In this document: in pieces, positions 36,439 through 45,519 of the stretch
How the letters are laid out: each line of letters opens with the position of its first letter
Position numbering within the stretch: position 1 is the stretch's first letter
Assembly (NCBI RefSeq): GCF_029937855.1
Contig: NZ_JAPYPC010000005.1
Location: 1-54,615 of the forward strand
Length of the DNA: 54,615 nucleotides
Source: Christiangramia sp.
GTDB taxonomy: Bacteria; Bacteroidota; Bacteroidia; Flavobacteriales; Flavobacteriaceae
Reading direction: 5' to 3'
Notes under the pieces: model-generated
Told to the model about the DNA's origin: nothing
What the model saw: only the letters and a program-made list of their open reading frames with translations
Databases searched by the model: none
Program-made: the position numbers and the translations under genes

Positions 36439-38079
36439 CTAGCGCTCCCCTTTCGATTCAGCGTCTTTTTTCCTCTGCTTATTAAACTTCAGTTCGTAGG
36501 CTTTAAAATTTTTCACAGTAAAATCCTCCAGTCCGCTAAAACTAAATGCTTCCCATGGTTGATTCGGAAAGAATATCTCGGTCATTACTGTTTTTCCATC
36601 ATCAAAGAACATTTCAATAGATGTCTTATCTAATATAAAAGTGGCTTTGAGATCCTCTGAATCTGAAATGCGTGGTGCGGTAGAAATTTCTGAAGCGAAT
36701 TTATCTGAAAAATCTGTTTGTCCGGAATGGGACCTATTCACGCTGAATTTTTTCTGGGCGTGATCGTAAGATACGATGAATTCTTCACCGGCTTTATTAG
36801 AAAGTCTGAAATTATAAGTGATTTCCTGAAGGTCATTTATAGTAAAACTGATCTCTGCCTTTCCCAGATCTATATTTTCCGAGTTAAGCACTGTAGTATT
36901 CCCGTTGATATTGACTTCCTTTTTTATTACCTCAGCAGCGCGATATTTATCTAATTCTTCTACCGGTCTTGAAGTAATTAAATAGCGATCACCTTCTTTT
37001 ATTAATTTCAATTCCCTGGCCACCGTCATGGCACTACGCCAGGTTTCCGTAGGAACTTCCTGTGCATAGAGCCAGTTAGACATCCACCCCATAAAAAGTT
37101 TACGGCCATCCTCAGCGGGTATATTTGCCCAGGTAACTCCTGCATAATTATCCCTTCCAAAGTCTATCCAGAAATTATGCTTTTCTTCCAGGTCTTTCAT
37201 GTTTTCTTCCGGTGTAAAAGTCTTTCCGTCAAAATCACCAATAAAATACTGTGTTCCAGAGCCACCATTATAACCACCGGGATTCAGGCTTTGTATTAAT
37301 ACCCATTTGGTTTGGTCGCTCCCTTCCACCTGCATTGGAAAAAAATCCGGACATTCCCAAACGCCATTATGAGCACCAGTTCCTTCACCAAATTCTGAAA
37401 CCTTTGTCCATTCTTTTAAGTTCTGTGAAGTATAAAAAAGTGTTTTCTCCCGGGTAGCAAGCGCCATAAGCCATTGCTTGTGAATATCATCCCAGGTTAC
37501 CTTCGGGTCTCTAAAATCCTTGATGCCGGGATTGGGGATGACGGGATTCCCTTCATATTTGATCCAGCTATAACCCTCATCCAGGCTATAGGCTATTGCC
37601 TGCGATTGGTAATCTTCCCGTTCTTCTTCCTCTCCAATTGGATCGTGATATGTAAAGATTGCCACTACGGGAGTTTTTCCTTCCTCGCCAAAACCTGAAG
37701 TATTTTTTTTATCTACCACTGCACTACCCGAAAAAATATAGCCTTTTTCATCTGGATACAGGGCAATTTCCTGCTCTTCCCAAGTAATCATGTCTTTACT
37801 GGTCGCATGTCCCCAATGCATGGGTCCCCAAACGTTATCTTTAGGATAATATTGGAAATACAGATGGTAAGTGCCATTGAGATAGAACATCCCATTTGGA
37901 TCGTTCATCCAGTTCTTTTCAGGAGTAAAATGGAAGTTTGGCCTAAAATCCTCATCGGTTTGAACTTCTGCTATTTGCCCTTCTTTGGAATCATTCGTTT
38001 CCTGCTCGTTATTCTTGCAGGAAAGAATAGAAAAAATAAAGATTCCGAAACATATAAAAGATAAAAGGTATTTTTTCAT
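36439..38079 (-). CDS. Glycoside hydrolase family 32 lipoprotein (fructan/sucrose hydrolase)
   Basis: About 546 residues from the ATG at 38079; a start at 38130 would run into the sugar porter gene. Lipobox FSILSC (Cys21). Beta-propeller with nucleophile Asp60 in WMNDPNG, FRDPKV (Arg190/Asp191) and acid/base Glu242 in WECPDF, then a C-terminal sandwich. It cleaves beta-fructosides such as sucrose, levan or inulin at the cell surface or in the periplasm. It starts two bases after the sugar porter stop, so both are co-transcribed. The missing SusCD suggests small fructosides. Confidence 0.94.
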   Translation of the reverse strand: MKKYLLSFICFGIFIFSILSCKNNEQETNDSKEGQIAEVQTDEDFRPNFHFTPEKNWMNDPNGMFYLNGTYHLYFQYYPKDNVWGPMHWGHATSKDMITWEEQEIALYPDEKGYIFSGSAVVDKKNTSGFGEEGKTPVVAIFTYHDPIGEEEEREDYQSQAIAYSLDEGYSWIKYEGNPVIPNPGIKDFRDPKVTWDDIHKQWLMALATREKTLFYTSQNLKEWTKVSEFGEGTGAHNGVWECPDFFPMQVEGSDQTKWVLIQSLNPGGYNGGSGTQYFIGDFDGKTFTPEENMKDLEEKHNFWIDFGRDNYAGVTWANIPAEDGRKLFMGWMSNWLYAQEVPTETWRSAMTVARELKLIKEGDRYLITSRPVEELDKYRAAEVIKKEVNINGNTTVLNSENIDLGKAEISFTINDLQEITYNFRLSNKAGEEFIVSYDHAQKKFSVNRSHSGQTDFSDKFASEISTAPRISDSEDLKATFILDKTSIEMFFDDGKTVMTEIFFPNQPWEAFSFSGLEDFTVKNFKAYELKFNKQRKKDAESKGER

Positions 38080-38080
38080 A

Positions 38081-39421
38081 TTATTCTGTTGTAGTTGAAA
38101 TTTGCTTTTTAAATGACAGTTCTTCCGCAAGCTGTTCCAGCGATTTTCCTTTAGTTTCCGGCATCATAAAGAGCACGAAAAGTAGTTGTAGGAACATCAT
38201 AAAAGCGAAAAATGCAAACACATATCCTGGACCAATACTGGAGAATAAGAAAGGAATAGAAGATGGGATTATTGCCGCTAACACCCAGTGTGTTGAAGAA
38301 CCAAAAGCCTGACCTGAAGCCCGTAGGCGATTCGGGAAAATTTCAGAAATAAATACCCAGATTACCGCTCCCTGGCCTATGGCATGAGAGGCTATAAAAA
38401 GGAATAGGAAAATTGGCACCCAAAGCCCTCCCCAGTTTAAAAAGAATGCGGCGGCTACCAAAGACAGTGAAATAATGTAACCTATGGAACCATAAAGCAT
38501 GAGTTGTTTTCTTCCTAATTTATCAATAAGGAAAACTCCCAGCAATGTAAATAAGAGGTTCACCACTCCTATTCCAATACTGCTCAAAAGAGCCGTGCTT
38601 TCCCCAAGCCCTGCAGATTCGAATATTCTTGGTGCATAATATAGAAAAGCATTGATACCGGACAACTGATTGAAAAATGCAATGAGAAATGCTAAGATCA
38701 GAGGAAAGCGATATTTACGCATAAAGATGTTTTCTCCGGTTGCTTCCATCCTATTTTGATGTTCGATCTCCGCCACTTTATCCCGAACATCCATCCCGGG
38801 ATCTATCATTTGTAGCACCTTCGTTGCTTCTTCCATCCTGCCTTTGGAAACCAGCCACCGCGGACTTCTGGGCAAAAACAGAACAAAAACACAATAAATA
38901 AGGGCCGGAATTGCCTCCACTCCCACCATCCATCTCCAGGGCTGCTCTCCTGTATCTCTTAATAAATAATTAGAAAGGAACGCGATAAGAATTCCCAAAA
39001 CAATATTAAACTGGTATAAAGAAACCAGTTTACCTCTTTTATCTGCAGGCGCTATTTCTGAAACAAAAGCTGGTGCGGCAATGGTGGAAGCACCAACTCC
39101 AAGACCTCCAAGGAATCTAAAAACTGCAAATGTAATAGAATCATTCGCGAAAGCAGAACCAAGGGCAGAAACAAAGTATAGCACTCCAATAATCATGAGT
39201 GTGTTCTTTCTTCCAATCTTATTCGTGGGGATACCACCGAAAATAGCACCTACCACCGTTCCCCATAATGCCATTGCCATCACTACCGAACCGTGAAAAG
39301 CATCTGAAGTATTCCATAATTCCTGCAACTGCTTATCAGCACCAGAAATTACTACCGTATCAAATCCAAAAAGAAAACCAGCAAGCGCAGCACTGATAGA
39401 CCAGGCAAGAATTTTATTCAT
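38081..39421 (-). CDS. MFS sugar porter (likely fructose or sucrose)
   Basis: 446 residues, 12 membrane helices, with the sugar-porter signatures NKIGRKNTL, FLGGLGVGAS, LPRSPRWLVSKGR, and PETKGKSLEQL at the C-terminus. It works as a proton-coupled or facilitative hexose importer. It is the first gene of the minus-strand group with a GH32 lipoprotein and fructokinase, so the cargo is probably fructose released by the GH32 enzyme. Its upstream region lacks a clear promoter match. Confidence 0.92.
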   Translation of the reverse strand: MNKILAWSISAALAGFLFGFDTVVISGADKQLQELWNTSDAFHGSVVMAMALWGTVVGAIFGGIPTNKIGRKNTLMIIGVLYFVSALGSAFANDSITFAVFRFLGGLGVGASTIAAPAFVSEIAPADKRGKLVSLYQFNIVLGILIAFLSNYLLRDTGEQPWRWMVGVEAIPALIYCVFVLFLPRSPRWLVSKGRMEEATKVLQMIDPGMDVRDKVAEIEHQNRMEATGENIFMRKYRFPLILAFLIAFFNQLSGINAFLYYAPRIFESAGLGESTALLSSIGIGVVNLLFTLLGVFLIDKLGRKQLMLYGSIGYIISLSLVAAAFFLNWGGLWVPIFLFLFIASHAIGQGAVIWVFISEIFPNRLRASGQAFGSSTHWVLAAIIPSSIPFLFSSIGPGYVFAFFAFMMFLQLLFVLFMMPETKGKSLEQLAEELSFKKQISTTTE

Positions 39422-39579
39422 ATTTACTAATTGAAATTAAAACCTGAGAAACCTCCCTTTGGTCCCAAAAGCAGAAATCCTACAGGCTCTGAGGGCAGAA
39501 TTTAGATAATTTTTGAAAGTTTCTACTTATTATTTTAGAAAAATCAACTCCAGGCTCCATATTTTCAGAAGCTTTTAAG

Positions 39580-41337
39580 TCATTTTAATGGCCAGAAAAT
39601 GGGAACAAGGATTAAAATAAGAAGAATCAGGATGCTTGTAAGAGGAACACCTGCCTTAATAAAATCCATAAATTTATATTTCCCTGGGCCGTACACTAAT
39701 ATACAGGAAGGTTCAAAAGGAGTAATAAGCGAAACCGATGCGCCCAGCATAATTGCAATGGCAAAACTACGAGGATCTGCCTGAAGAATCGCTGCAGCAT
39801 CCATGGCCACCGGTAAAATAACCAGTGCCGCGGCAGCATTAGACATAGGCTGGGTAAGCAGGATCACTAAGACCACAAAACCTGTTAACACCCACAGGGT
39901 ACCCATTCCGCCTAAAATATTAATGATATTGTTCGCCAAAAATTCTGAAGCACCCGAATTATGCATGGCTGTTCCGAACGCGCTCATCCCTCCAATAAGA
40001 ATGAGAAGTTTCCAATTCATTATCTCATACGCCCGCTCTGCGGGAATAGCACCTACTATTACTGTAACCAGGGCTGCAGTGAGAAAAGCTATAGACAGCG
40101 GAACCAGCTCCAAAGAGCCTGCGATAATTGCCAGAATAAAAATAATCACAGAAAAAATACCTTTTCGTTCTTTAAACATGTTTACCCTAAAATCTCCCAT
40201 TACAGAAAATTCAGTAGAATTCTTTATAGCATTTACTGCCTCTTCCGTTCCCTGTACCAATAGTACATCTCCTATATTTAGCTTAAGACTTCCTATTTTT
40301 TGTGATATTACTCCATCGAACCTGTGGATAGCCAGCACCACCAGATCATAATTTTGTCTAAACCTTGTTTCAATTAGAGTACGTTTAACAAACGGAGAGC
40401 CTGGGGTGACCAGCACTTCCATCAGCCGTATTTTATCACTCTGAATTTCTTCATTATCTATAGTATCTGCAAGTACCTTTAATCCTGAATGTTCTTTCAC
40501 TTTTATAAGATCATCTACTTTACACTCCACCAACAGGATATCGCTGAGCTGTAATTTTGTGGCATGATTAGGAATGATCTCATCCTTTTCCCGAATAATC
40601 TTGATGATACGCACATTCCATTTGGCCAATTCTGATGAAAAGGCCCTTTCCCCAATCAGGCTGGATCCTTCTAAAATTACAATTTCGGAAAGGTATTGTT
40701 TAATCTTATATTCTTCAGTATAGCTTCCTTTTTCCCTATCGGGCAGTAGCTTTTTCCAAAAAAGAAGCATGAAAATAATTCCTACAGTTGAAAGAATAAG
40801 TCCTATCCAGAAAATTTCAAAAAAATGCAGGGGTTCTAATCCTACACTGGCAATATATCCACTTACGGCAACATTAGTTGATGTTCCAATGAGGGTGCAG
40901 GTACCGCCAAGAATTGAAGAATATGCAACAGGAATAAGGACTTTGGAAGGACTTATGTTTAATTTTCTGCACATCCCCACTACAGGACCGGTTACCAAAG
41001 CAGTTACCGTGGTATTGTTCATGAATGCTGAAAATGAACCGGTAATAAGCATGGTATAGGCTATAAATAAAGATTTGCTTTTAATGCCTTTTATCAGCTT
41101 AGAGCCTAATTTATCGAGTAACCCGGTTTCAGAAAGTGCTCCAGATATGACAAAAATTGAGGCTAGAATGATCATAAAATCACTACTGAAACCCGCAAAA
41201 GCTTCAGCAGGAGTTAAGATTCCCGTGAGACTTAGAACCACCAATAAGCTTATGGTTATGATATCCACTGAAATCTTTTCCGTCGCAAAAAGAATTATGG
41301 CTACTACCAGCAGTCCCAAAACAAGCGCAATTTCCAT
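39580..41337 (-). CDS. SLC13-family permease with two RCK_C domains
   Basis: 585 residues. Membrane halves at about 1-195 and 390-585, with SLC13/DASS motifs such as NNTTVTALVTGPVVGMCRKL and TQPMSNAAAALVILPVAMDA. Between them lie two RCK_C (TrkA C-terminal) domains, each with the VQGTEEAV-type core. Members transport sulfate, dicarboxylates or other anions with sodium; RCK_C domains typically bind regulatory ligands. No partner gene is adjacent, so the substrate remains open. Confidence 0.92.
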   Translation of the reverse strand: MEIALVLGLLVVAIILFATEKISVDIITISLLVVLSLTGILTPAEAFAGFSSDFMIILASIFVISGALSETGLLDKLGSKLIKGIKSKSLFIAYTMLITGSFSAFMNNTTVTALVTGPVVGMCRKLNISPSKVLIPVAYSSILGGTCTLIGTSTNVAVSGYIASVGLEPLHFFEIFWIGLILSTVGIIFMLLFWKKLLPDREKGSYTEEYKIKQYLSEIVILEGSSLIGERAFSSELAKWNVRIIKIIREKDEIIPNHATKLQLSDILLVECKVDDLIKVKEHSGLKVLADTIDNEEIQSDKIRLMEVLVTPGSPFVKRTLIETRFRQNYDLVVLAIHRFDGVISQKIGSLKLNIGDVLLVQGTEEAVNAIKNSTEFSVMGDFRVNMFKERKGIFSVIIFILAIIAGSLELVPLSIAFLTAALVTVIVGAIPAERAYEIMNWKLLILIGGMSAFGTAMHNSGASEFLANNIINILGGMGTLWVLTGFVVLVILLTQPMSNAAAALVILPVAMDAAAILQADPRSFAIAIMLGASVSLITPFEPSCILVYGPGKYKFMDFIKAGVPLTSILILLILILVPIFWPLK

Positions 41338-41514
41338 AATTCAAAATCTTATAAATAAATTTAAATATAGATAAAATAGATGTCTATAAAATGTTAAATG
41401 AGAACTCGGTTTTTAATATTTAATTCAAAAGATAACTACTAGTATTCAAGATATACACTATCTTCATAATCGGCCAGAAATCAAAACTTTAAGCAACAAA
41501 AAACATAGAGTCCC

Positions 41515-41533
41515 GGGAATTGATAAAATTCCC
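41515..41533. promoter_or_regulatory. Small hairpin upstream of barrel protein
   Basis: GGGAATT and AATTCCC pair around a 5-base loop, ending 16 bases before the ATG at 41550. It could influence translation; no other support. Confidence 0.25.
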
Positions 41534-41549
41534 TTTACCTATATCATGA

Positions 41550-42038
41550 ATGGAAAGGATTTTTCTTTTGGTGCTTTTATTACTCCCAGCGCACGTCTTC
41601 TGCCAGTATTGGCTTACTCGGGAAGACCCTTATTTTTTTGCTGGTATAGGAGTTGATTTACGTAATGCGACTTTTGGGGGAACAGTAAACCCTCAGGCAT
41701 ACGACGGCACATTTAACCTGGGTTATAGAAATGAAAATTTCAGTATAATCGCCTATTATGAAACATTTTCAGCAATAGAATATGAATCTATGGGGATAAA
41801 TCCCGGCTATGTCTTTAGACCAGGAAAGATGCTTATTCCTGTCGCCGACCTCTCTCTATCTTTTATAAGGCGTCCCTGGAAAATTTTTCCATCGCTCGCA
41901 TTGAATAGTCGGTTAGAATTCCATTTTTCAAGGTTCTTCGTCCACCTGAGAGGTGAATATCGCTGGCGTACAGATTATGATTTTTTCCAGGTATCTGTAT
42001 ATGGAGGGATAAGTTATAAGTTTGGTTTTCCTAAATGA
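41550..42038 (+). CDS. Small exported protein, probably outer-membrane barrel
   Basis: 162 residues. Signal peptide cleaved near VFCQY. The rest is an alternating aromatic pattern (YFFAGIGVDLRNATFGG, FSIIAYYETFSAIEY, VSVYGGISYKFGF) typical of 8-stranded barrels ending with an aromatic residue close to the C-terminus. No recognised family. The gene is isolated between the SLC13 permease and a repeat region. Confidence 0.7.
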   Translation: MERIFLLVLLLLPAHVFCQYWLTREDPYFFAGIGVDLRNATFGGTVNPQAYDGTFNLGYRNENFSIIAYYETFSAIEYESMGINPGYVFRPGKMLIPVADLSLSFIRRPWKIFPSLALNSRLEFHFSRFFVHLRGEYRWRTDYDFFQVSVYGGISYKFGFPK

Positions 42039-42055
42039 AAATTTTCTTGAAGCCC

Positions 42056-42231
42056 ACTTTCCCCTGGGCAAACCGTAGGAACATTTCGCCGTACCGAGCT
42101 ATCGGGATTTTATTTCCCCTCACCCGGAACTGCGAAAAAATAGTTCCGACCGTGCATTCCTCTCCCTGCGGTCGTCCGGTGCAAGAGGAGAGGTGAAGCG
42201 GAAATTCCGAGGTAGATCCGTGAGGGAATTT
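42056..42231. repeat. Intergenic element with nested hairpins
   Basis: The GC-richer stretch between the barrel gene and terC carries GGAACT...AGTTCC and CCTCTCC...GGAGAGG hairpins. It also contains the CCCCTCACCC motif seen in common Bacteroidota intergenic repeats. Only one copy is present here and it has no gene. Confidence 0.45.
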
Positions 42232-42281
42232 GTAAGATTAAATTTCAAGACACTTCCTTATTGCTTTGTCAAAACTTTAAC

Positions 42282-42310
42282 TTGAACTCATCAATTTTTA
42301 TCTAATTTTG
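42282..42310 (+). promoter_or_regulatory. Complete Bacteroidota promoter
   Basis: TTG (42282-42284), 18 bases, then TAATTTTG (42303-42310). This matches the TTG-N(about 19)-TAnnTTTG consensus and stands 22 bases before the TerC ATG. Confidence 0.75.
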
Positions 42311-42332
42311 ATGCTTTGCCAACATATTTCTT

Positions 42333-43052
42333 ATGGAGATCTTTTTACAACCGGATACCTGGGTAGCACTACTCACACTTACATTCCTCGAAATTGTACT
42401 AGGGATAGACAACATCATTTTTATCTCCCTGGTGGCTGGAAAAGTGCCCGAAGAAAATCAAAAAAAGGCAAGAGTTGGCGGACTTTCTCTCGCTCTCATT
42501 ATGAGAATCTTACTACTTCTAAGTATCACGTGGATAATTGGTTTAACCAAACCTGTATTAACTATAGCAGATTTTGATTTGAGCTGGCGGGATATTATTT
42601 TAATTGCCGGAGGTATTTTCCTTCTAGTAAAGAGTACGCTGGAGATTCATCATAAAGTAGAAGGGCAACAGGAAGAAGCTGAAACTGGCAAAAAAGTCAA
42701 CCAAACCATGTCTTTTTCTTCAGCCATTATACAAATCGTATTGCTGGACCTCGTATTCTCATTCGACTCCATTTTAACCGCTGTTGGCCTTACAGATCAA
42801 ATCATTCTTATGGTAATTGCAGTGGTGGTTGCTATCATAGTAATGATGATTTTTGCAAAAGCCGTTGGTGAATTTGTAAACAAGCATCCAACGATTCAAA
42901 TCCTGGCATTGTCATTCCTGATATTGATCGGGGTGATGCTTATTGTGGAAGGTGCACACTATCATGTTCCCAAGGGCTACATCTATTTCGCGGTTTTCTT
43001 TTCCTTAGCCATTGAAATGCTGAATATGAGATACCGAAAGAAGAATATTTAA
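42333..43052 (+). CDS. TerC-family membrane protein (YkoY type)
   Basis: 239 residues with about seven membrane helices. Hallmark GIDNIIFISLVAGKVP near the N-terminus and VLLDLVFSFDSILTAVGLT in the middle carry the paired acidic residues thought to bind metal. TerC-type proteins are linked to tellurite resistance and, for YkoY/Alx relatives, manganese export. Role in metal handling is inferred from family. It ends 16 bases before the convergent DUF1989 gene. Confidence 0.92.
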   Translation: MEIFLQPDTWVALLTLTFLEIVLGIDNIIFISLVAGKVPEENQKKARVGGLSLALIMRILLLLSITWIIGLTKPVLTIADFDLSWRDIILIAGGIFLLVKSTLEIHHKVEGQQEEAETGKKVNQTMSFSSAIIQIVLLDLVFSFDSILTAVGLTDQIILMVIAVVVAIIVMMIFAKAVGEFVNKHPTIQILALSFLILIGVMLIVEGAHYHVPKGYIYFAVFFSLAIEMLNMRYRKKNI

Positions 43053-43068
43053 ATACCAGGTAAAATCT

Positions 43069-43647
43069 TTAATCTAAAATTTCGTAATGGATGGGCTTAA
43101 AACTCCCTCCATTGCTATCTTCTGCAGAACATGCTGTTAGACCTACGAAAAGGTCCATTTTAGCTTCAAAAAGTATATAATCGCCAGCTTTGCTTGTAGG
43201 CGGTTCCACCGTGATTTTACCGAATTTATCAAACTGAACATTCATAAAAATATTGAAAGCGGTAGGAATATCATCAGGCTCGATATCAAATCTCTTTAAA
43301 TTGGAATATAAATTCTCAAAACAACTGGGATGATAATCGGTATTTTTATACATGATCTTAAACGTTTCCGGGCTACATGGAGCCAACAAGAAGTCATTTC
43401 TACCATTGGTATCTTCCAGGATCTCCATCATTTTATTACTCCGATTGCTCCAAATGTAATTCGCCTTGGTAATAAGTATACTTTCTTCAAAATCCATAGT
43501 TTTCCCGCTGGAAATCTTCTCCCTGGTATCGTTCGCATTAAACAAAACCATATCGCTTACCTGTTCTCCCATGGGATCAATTACTTTAAGCAACTTACCT
43601 TTTTCCAGTTTAAAAGCTGCCCCTGTTTGCTTTTCTATAATTTCCAT
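43069..43647 (-). CDS. DUF1989 protein (urea carboxylase-associated family)
   Basis: 192 residues with conserved motifs DFLLAPCSPE (Cys91), HPSCFENL (106-113), FNIFMNV and ACSAEDSNGG near the C-terminus, all typical of DUF1989. The best-studied relatives (CgdA/CgdB) together deiminate carboxyguanidine in guanidine-degrading bacteria. The protein is the last gene of a five-gene operon with a GntA-type enzyme and begins directly after the PaiB-like stop. Only one DUF1989 gene is present and no guanidine carboxylase, so its substrate is likely different but related. No signal peptide. Confidence 0.9.
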   Translation of the reverse strand: MEIIEKQTGAAFKLEKGKLLKVIDPMGEQVSDMVLFNANDTREKISSGKTMDFEESILITKANYIWSNRSNKMMEILEDTNGRNDFLLAPCSPETFKIMYKNTDYHPSCFENLYSNLKRFDIEPDDIPTAFNIFMNVQFDKFGKITVEPPTSKAGDYILFEAKMDLFVGLTACSAEDSNGGSFKPIHYEILD

Positions 43648-44280
43648 CTAGTATTTTTTATTCTGTTCTATCCCGTTTTCTTCTCTAATTGCTTCGGAAA
43701 GATTCTTCTCATTTGCATTTTCAGAATTTTTCAAATGATTCATTGTACTTTTAATATCATGCTCGGCATATCCCTGATGTAATTTGGCAATCCCTTCCAC
43801 TTCGAAGGGTTCAAGCCAAAAACCGGTAATGAGTGGAAGGTGATCTTCAATCATTTTCCGCGGAAGCTCCTTATAAAAAAGAGGATTTTCCTGCTTCTTT
43901 TCAAATTTTTCCACAAGTAAACTAAGCGAATTTTCCAGCTCAGCTGTTGTTTGCAGTTTTATTTTGGCATTCACATGAACCGCAGAATAATCCCAGGTAC
44001 TAATATCCTTTTCCTTATACCAGGATGAAGAAACATAGGCATTTGCTCCATGGAAAATTACCAGAGCTTCCGCTCCATCTTTTAAAAACTTGAGTTGTTC
44101 GTTATGATTGGCTATATGGGCATAGAGTTTCCAGTTGTTAGCATTCCCATCGATAAGTACCGGAATATGAGTAGCCAGCAGCCTATTCCCATTTATAACA
44201 AAACTTGCAAAAGGATGATTTTGAATAAATGAAAAAATAAATTCTTTATCATCCTTTCGGTATTGGGGAGGTCTATACAT
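43648..44280 (-). CDS. PaiB-like FMN-binding split-barrel protein
   Basis: 210 residues. Family motifs: MYRPPQYRKDD at the N-terminus, HPFASFVI (22-29), ATHIPVL, HGANAYVSSSWY (77-88) and STWDYSAVHVNAKI (94-107), then HLPLITGFWLEPFEV. Related to Bacillus PaiB, called a transcriptional regulator but structurally an FMN-binding flavin reductase-like split barrel. Placed between a heme N-hydroxylase homologue and a DUF1989 enzyme, it may supply or accept electrons, or act on the same compound; this is inference. It follows the GntA-like gene with a 2-base gap. Confidence 0.92.
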   Translation of the reverse strand: MYRPPQYRKDDKEFIFSFIQNHPFASFVINGNRLLATHIPVLIDGNANNWKLYAHIANHNEQLKFLKDGAEALVIFHGANAYVSSSWYKEKDISTWDYSAVHVNAKIKLQTTAELENSLSLLVEKFEKKQENPLFYKELPRKMIEDHLPLITGFWLEPFEVEGIAKLHQGYAEHDIKSTMNHLKNSENANEKNLSEAIREENGIEQNKKY

Positions 44281-44282
44281 AA

Positions 44283-44978
44283 TTACTTTTTGCTATGAAA
44301 AGGACATTTCCACTCCTTGTCTACTTTTCTTCCACTATATTGTTTCGTTTCACTACTATTACCAAAATCCTCTAACATAGGATTAATTTCTCCCTGTAAT
44401 TCCCTGTCTCGTTCCCGTATTTTATTACGAACATTTTCATAAGTTCCCATTTCCCGCAATTTTTCAAACTGCCAGTGCAGGTTAAATGCGATTGCTGTAT
44501 ATGGAGTTTGCCTGGCAATTCTTGAAGCATTAGGATGCAAACCAACAATATAAAAAGCTTTCCCTCCAAGACTAAAGCTGAAATTTTTGTTTTCCGTATC
44601 TTTACTAACTTCAGGATCCCATTCTTTTTTATCTATATTATGAAGGTTTTGAAGTTGCTTCCAAAGAATTTTTTCAAATTGAATTTCGGAATATTCAGGA
44701 GAATCTGGAAATACCGCCAGAAATGTTTGAAAATCGTTCGATCCAAAATCGTAATTTGATACATACGTTTCCAAATCTACGATGAGTTTCTTTGCAGTTT
44801 CAATACTCCCGAAATCCTCATAAGTCTTTAACACCACTTTATCCATACTAAAAACGGTTTGAGCCATAATGCATGGATGATCATGCTTCAGAACAAAGTT
44901 CTCAAACTCCTTTTTAATATTTCCGTCATCGCGGTTTAGCGTATATTTCTTCTTTTTATTTCTATTCTTAACTTCCAT
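44283..44978 (-). CDS. GntA/YqcI-YcgG family heme-dependent N-hydroxylase homologue
   Basis: 231 residues. The conserved family blocks are present: HPCIMAQ (34-40), FYIVGLHPNASRIAR (142-156), FNLHWQFEKLR (165-175) and the C-terminal SGRKVDKEWKCPF (215-227). Characterised members are heme-dependent oxygenases that N-hydroxylate guanidino amino acids: GntA acts on L-enduracididine in guanitoxin biosynthesis, and the related DcsA makes N-hydroxyarginine for D-cycloserine. It lacks a signal peptide, so it is cytosolic. Operon partners (PaiB-like and DUF1989 proteins) support a guanidine-group pathway. Actual substrate unknown. Confidence 0.88.
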   Translation of the reverse strand: MEVKNRNKKKKYTLNRDDGNIKKEFENFVLKHDHPCIMAQTVFSMDKVVLKTYEDFGSIETAKKLIVDLETYVSNYDFGSNDFQTFLAVFPDSPEYSEIQFEKILWKQLQNLHNIDKKEWDPEVSKDTENKNFSFSLGGKAFYIVGLHPNASRIARQTPYTAIAFNLHWQFEKLREMGTYENVRNKIRERDRELQGEINPMLEDFGNSSETKQYSGRKVDKEWKCPFHSKK

Positions 44979-44988
44979 TCCTTTTATA

Positions 44989-45510
44989 TTATCTTTTCAC
45001 TCCCTTTATCAACCACTCTTCAATTTCTTCATCCATATCGCCGGTATGTAAAACAGAGATATCTCCGGTAGCCTCAAAGACAACGGCCCTTACCTCTTTT
45101 ATCCTTAGCACATTCGCCTCTCTTAATTTAGACCTAAGATCGTCCTCGGTTACCCGCGCTTTTTTTAAATTATGATATAAGACCTCCTTACCATCCATCA
45201 ACATTAATGGGGCATTGTCTACGGCATTCCTTACCAACTTATATCTTCTTAGTATTGCTACGGAAAGCTGAAGAAGATAGATGGCTCCCAGACCAATAAT
45301 TCCTTCCCATAAACTCACACTTTTAGATAACACAGTGGTCGCTATCATAGATCCTAATGCCACCGTCATGGCAAAGTCAAAACTGGACATTTTTGAGAAG
45401 CTCCTTTTTCCCGCAATACGTGTGTATATAATAATAGCTATATAAATTCCAACCGCAGTTAGAACTATTGCCAACATCGATTCAAGGTTAAAAGCAAACC
45501 ATTTTTCCAT
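44989..45510 (-). CDS. DUF421 membrane protein (YetF-like)
   Basis: 173 residues. Three N-terminal membrane helices (about 10-32, 42-60, 68-86) with the family motif RIAGKRSFSKMSSFDFAMTVALGS, then a cytosolic alpha/beta domain with DNAPLMLMDGKEVLYHNLKKAR. DUF421 proteins have no settled function; some appear to be linked with stress. It sits between the SDR and the GntA-like gene with gaps of 9 and 10 bases, so it belongs to the same operon. Confidence 0.9.
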   Translation of the reverse strand: MEKWFAFNLESMLAIVLTAVGIYIAIIIYTRIAGKRSFSKMSSFDFAMTVALGSMIATTVLSKSVSLWEGIIGLGAIYLLQLSVAILRRYKLVRNAVDNAPLMLMDGKEVLYHNLKKARVTEDDLRSKLREANVLRIKEVRAVVFEATGDISVLHTGDMDEEIEEWLIKGVKR

Positions 45511-45519
45511 CCTAATTAA

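Noticed and set aside
39803-40351. 182-codon plus-strand frame opposite the SLC13 permease
   Set aside because: Its length follows from the reversed codons of the permease gene; no domain pattern.
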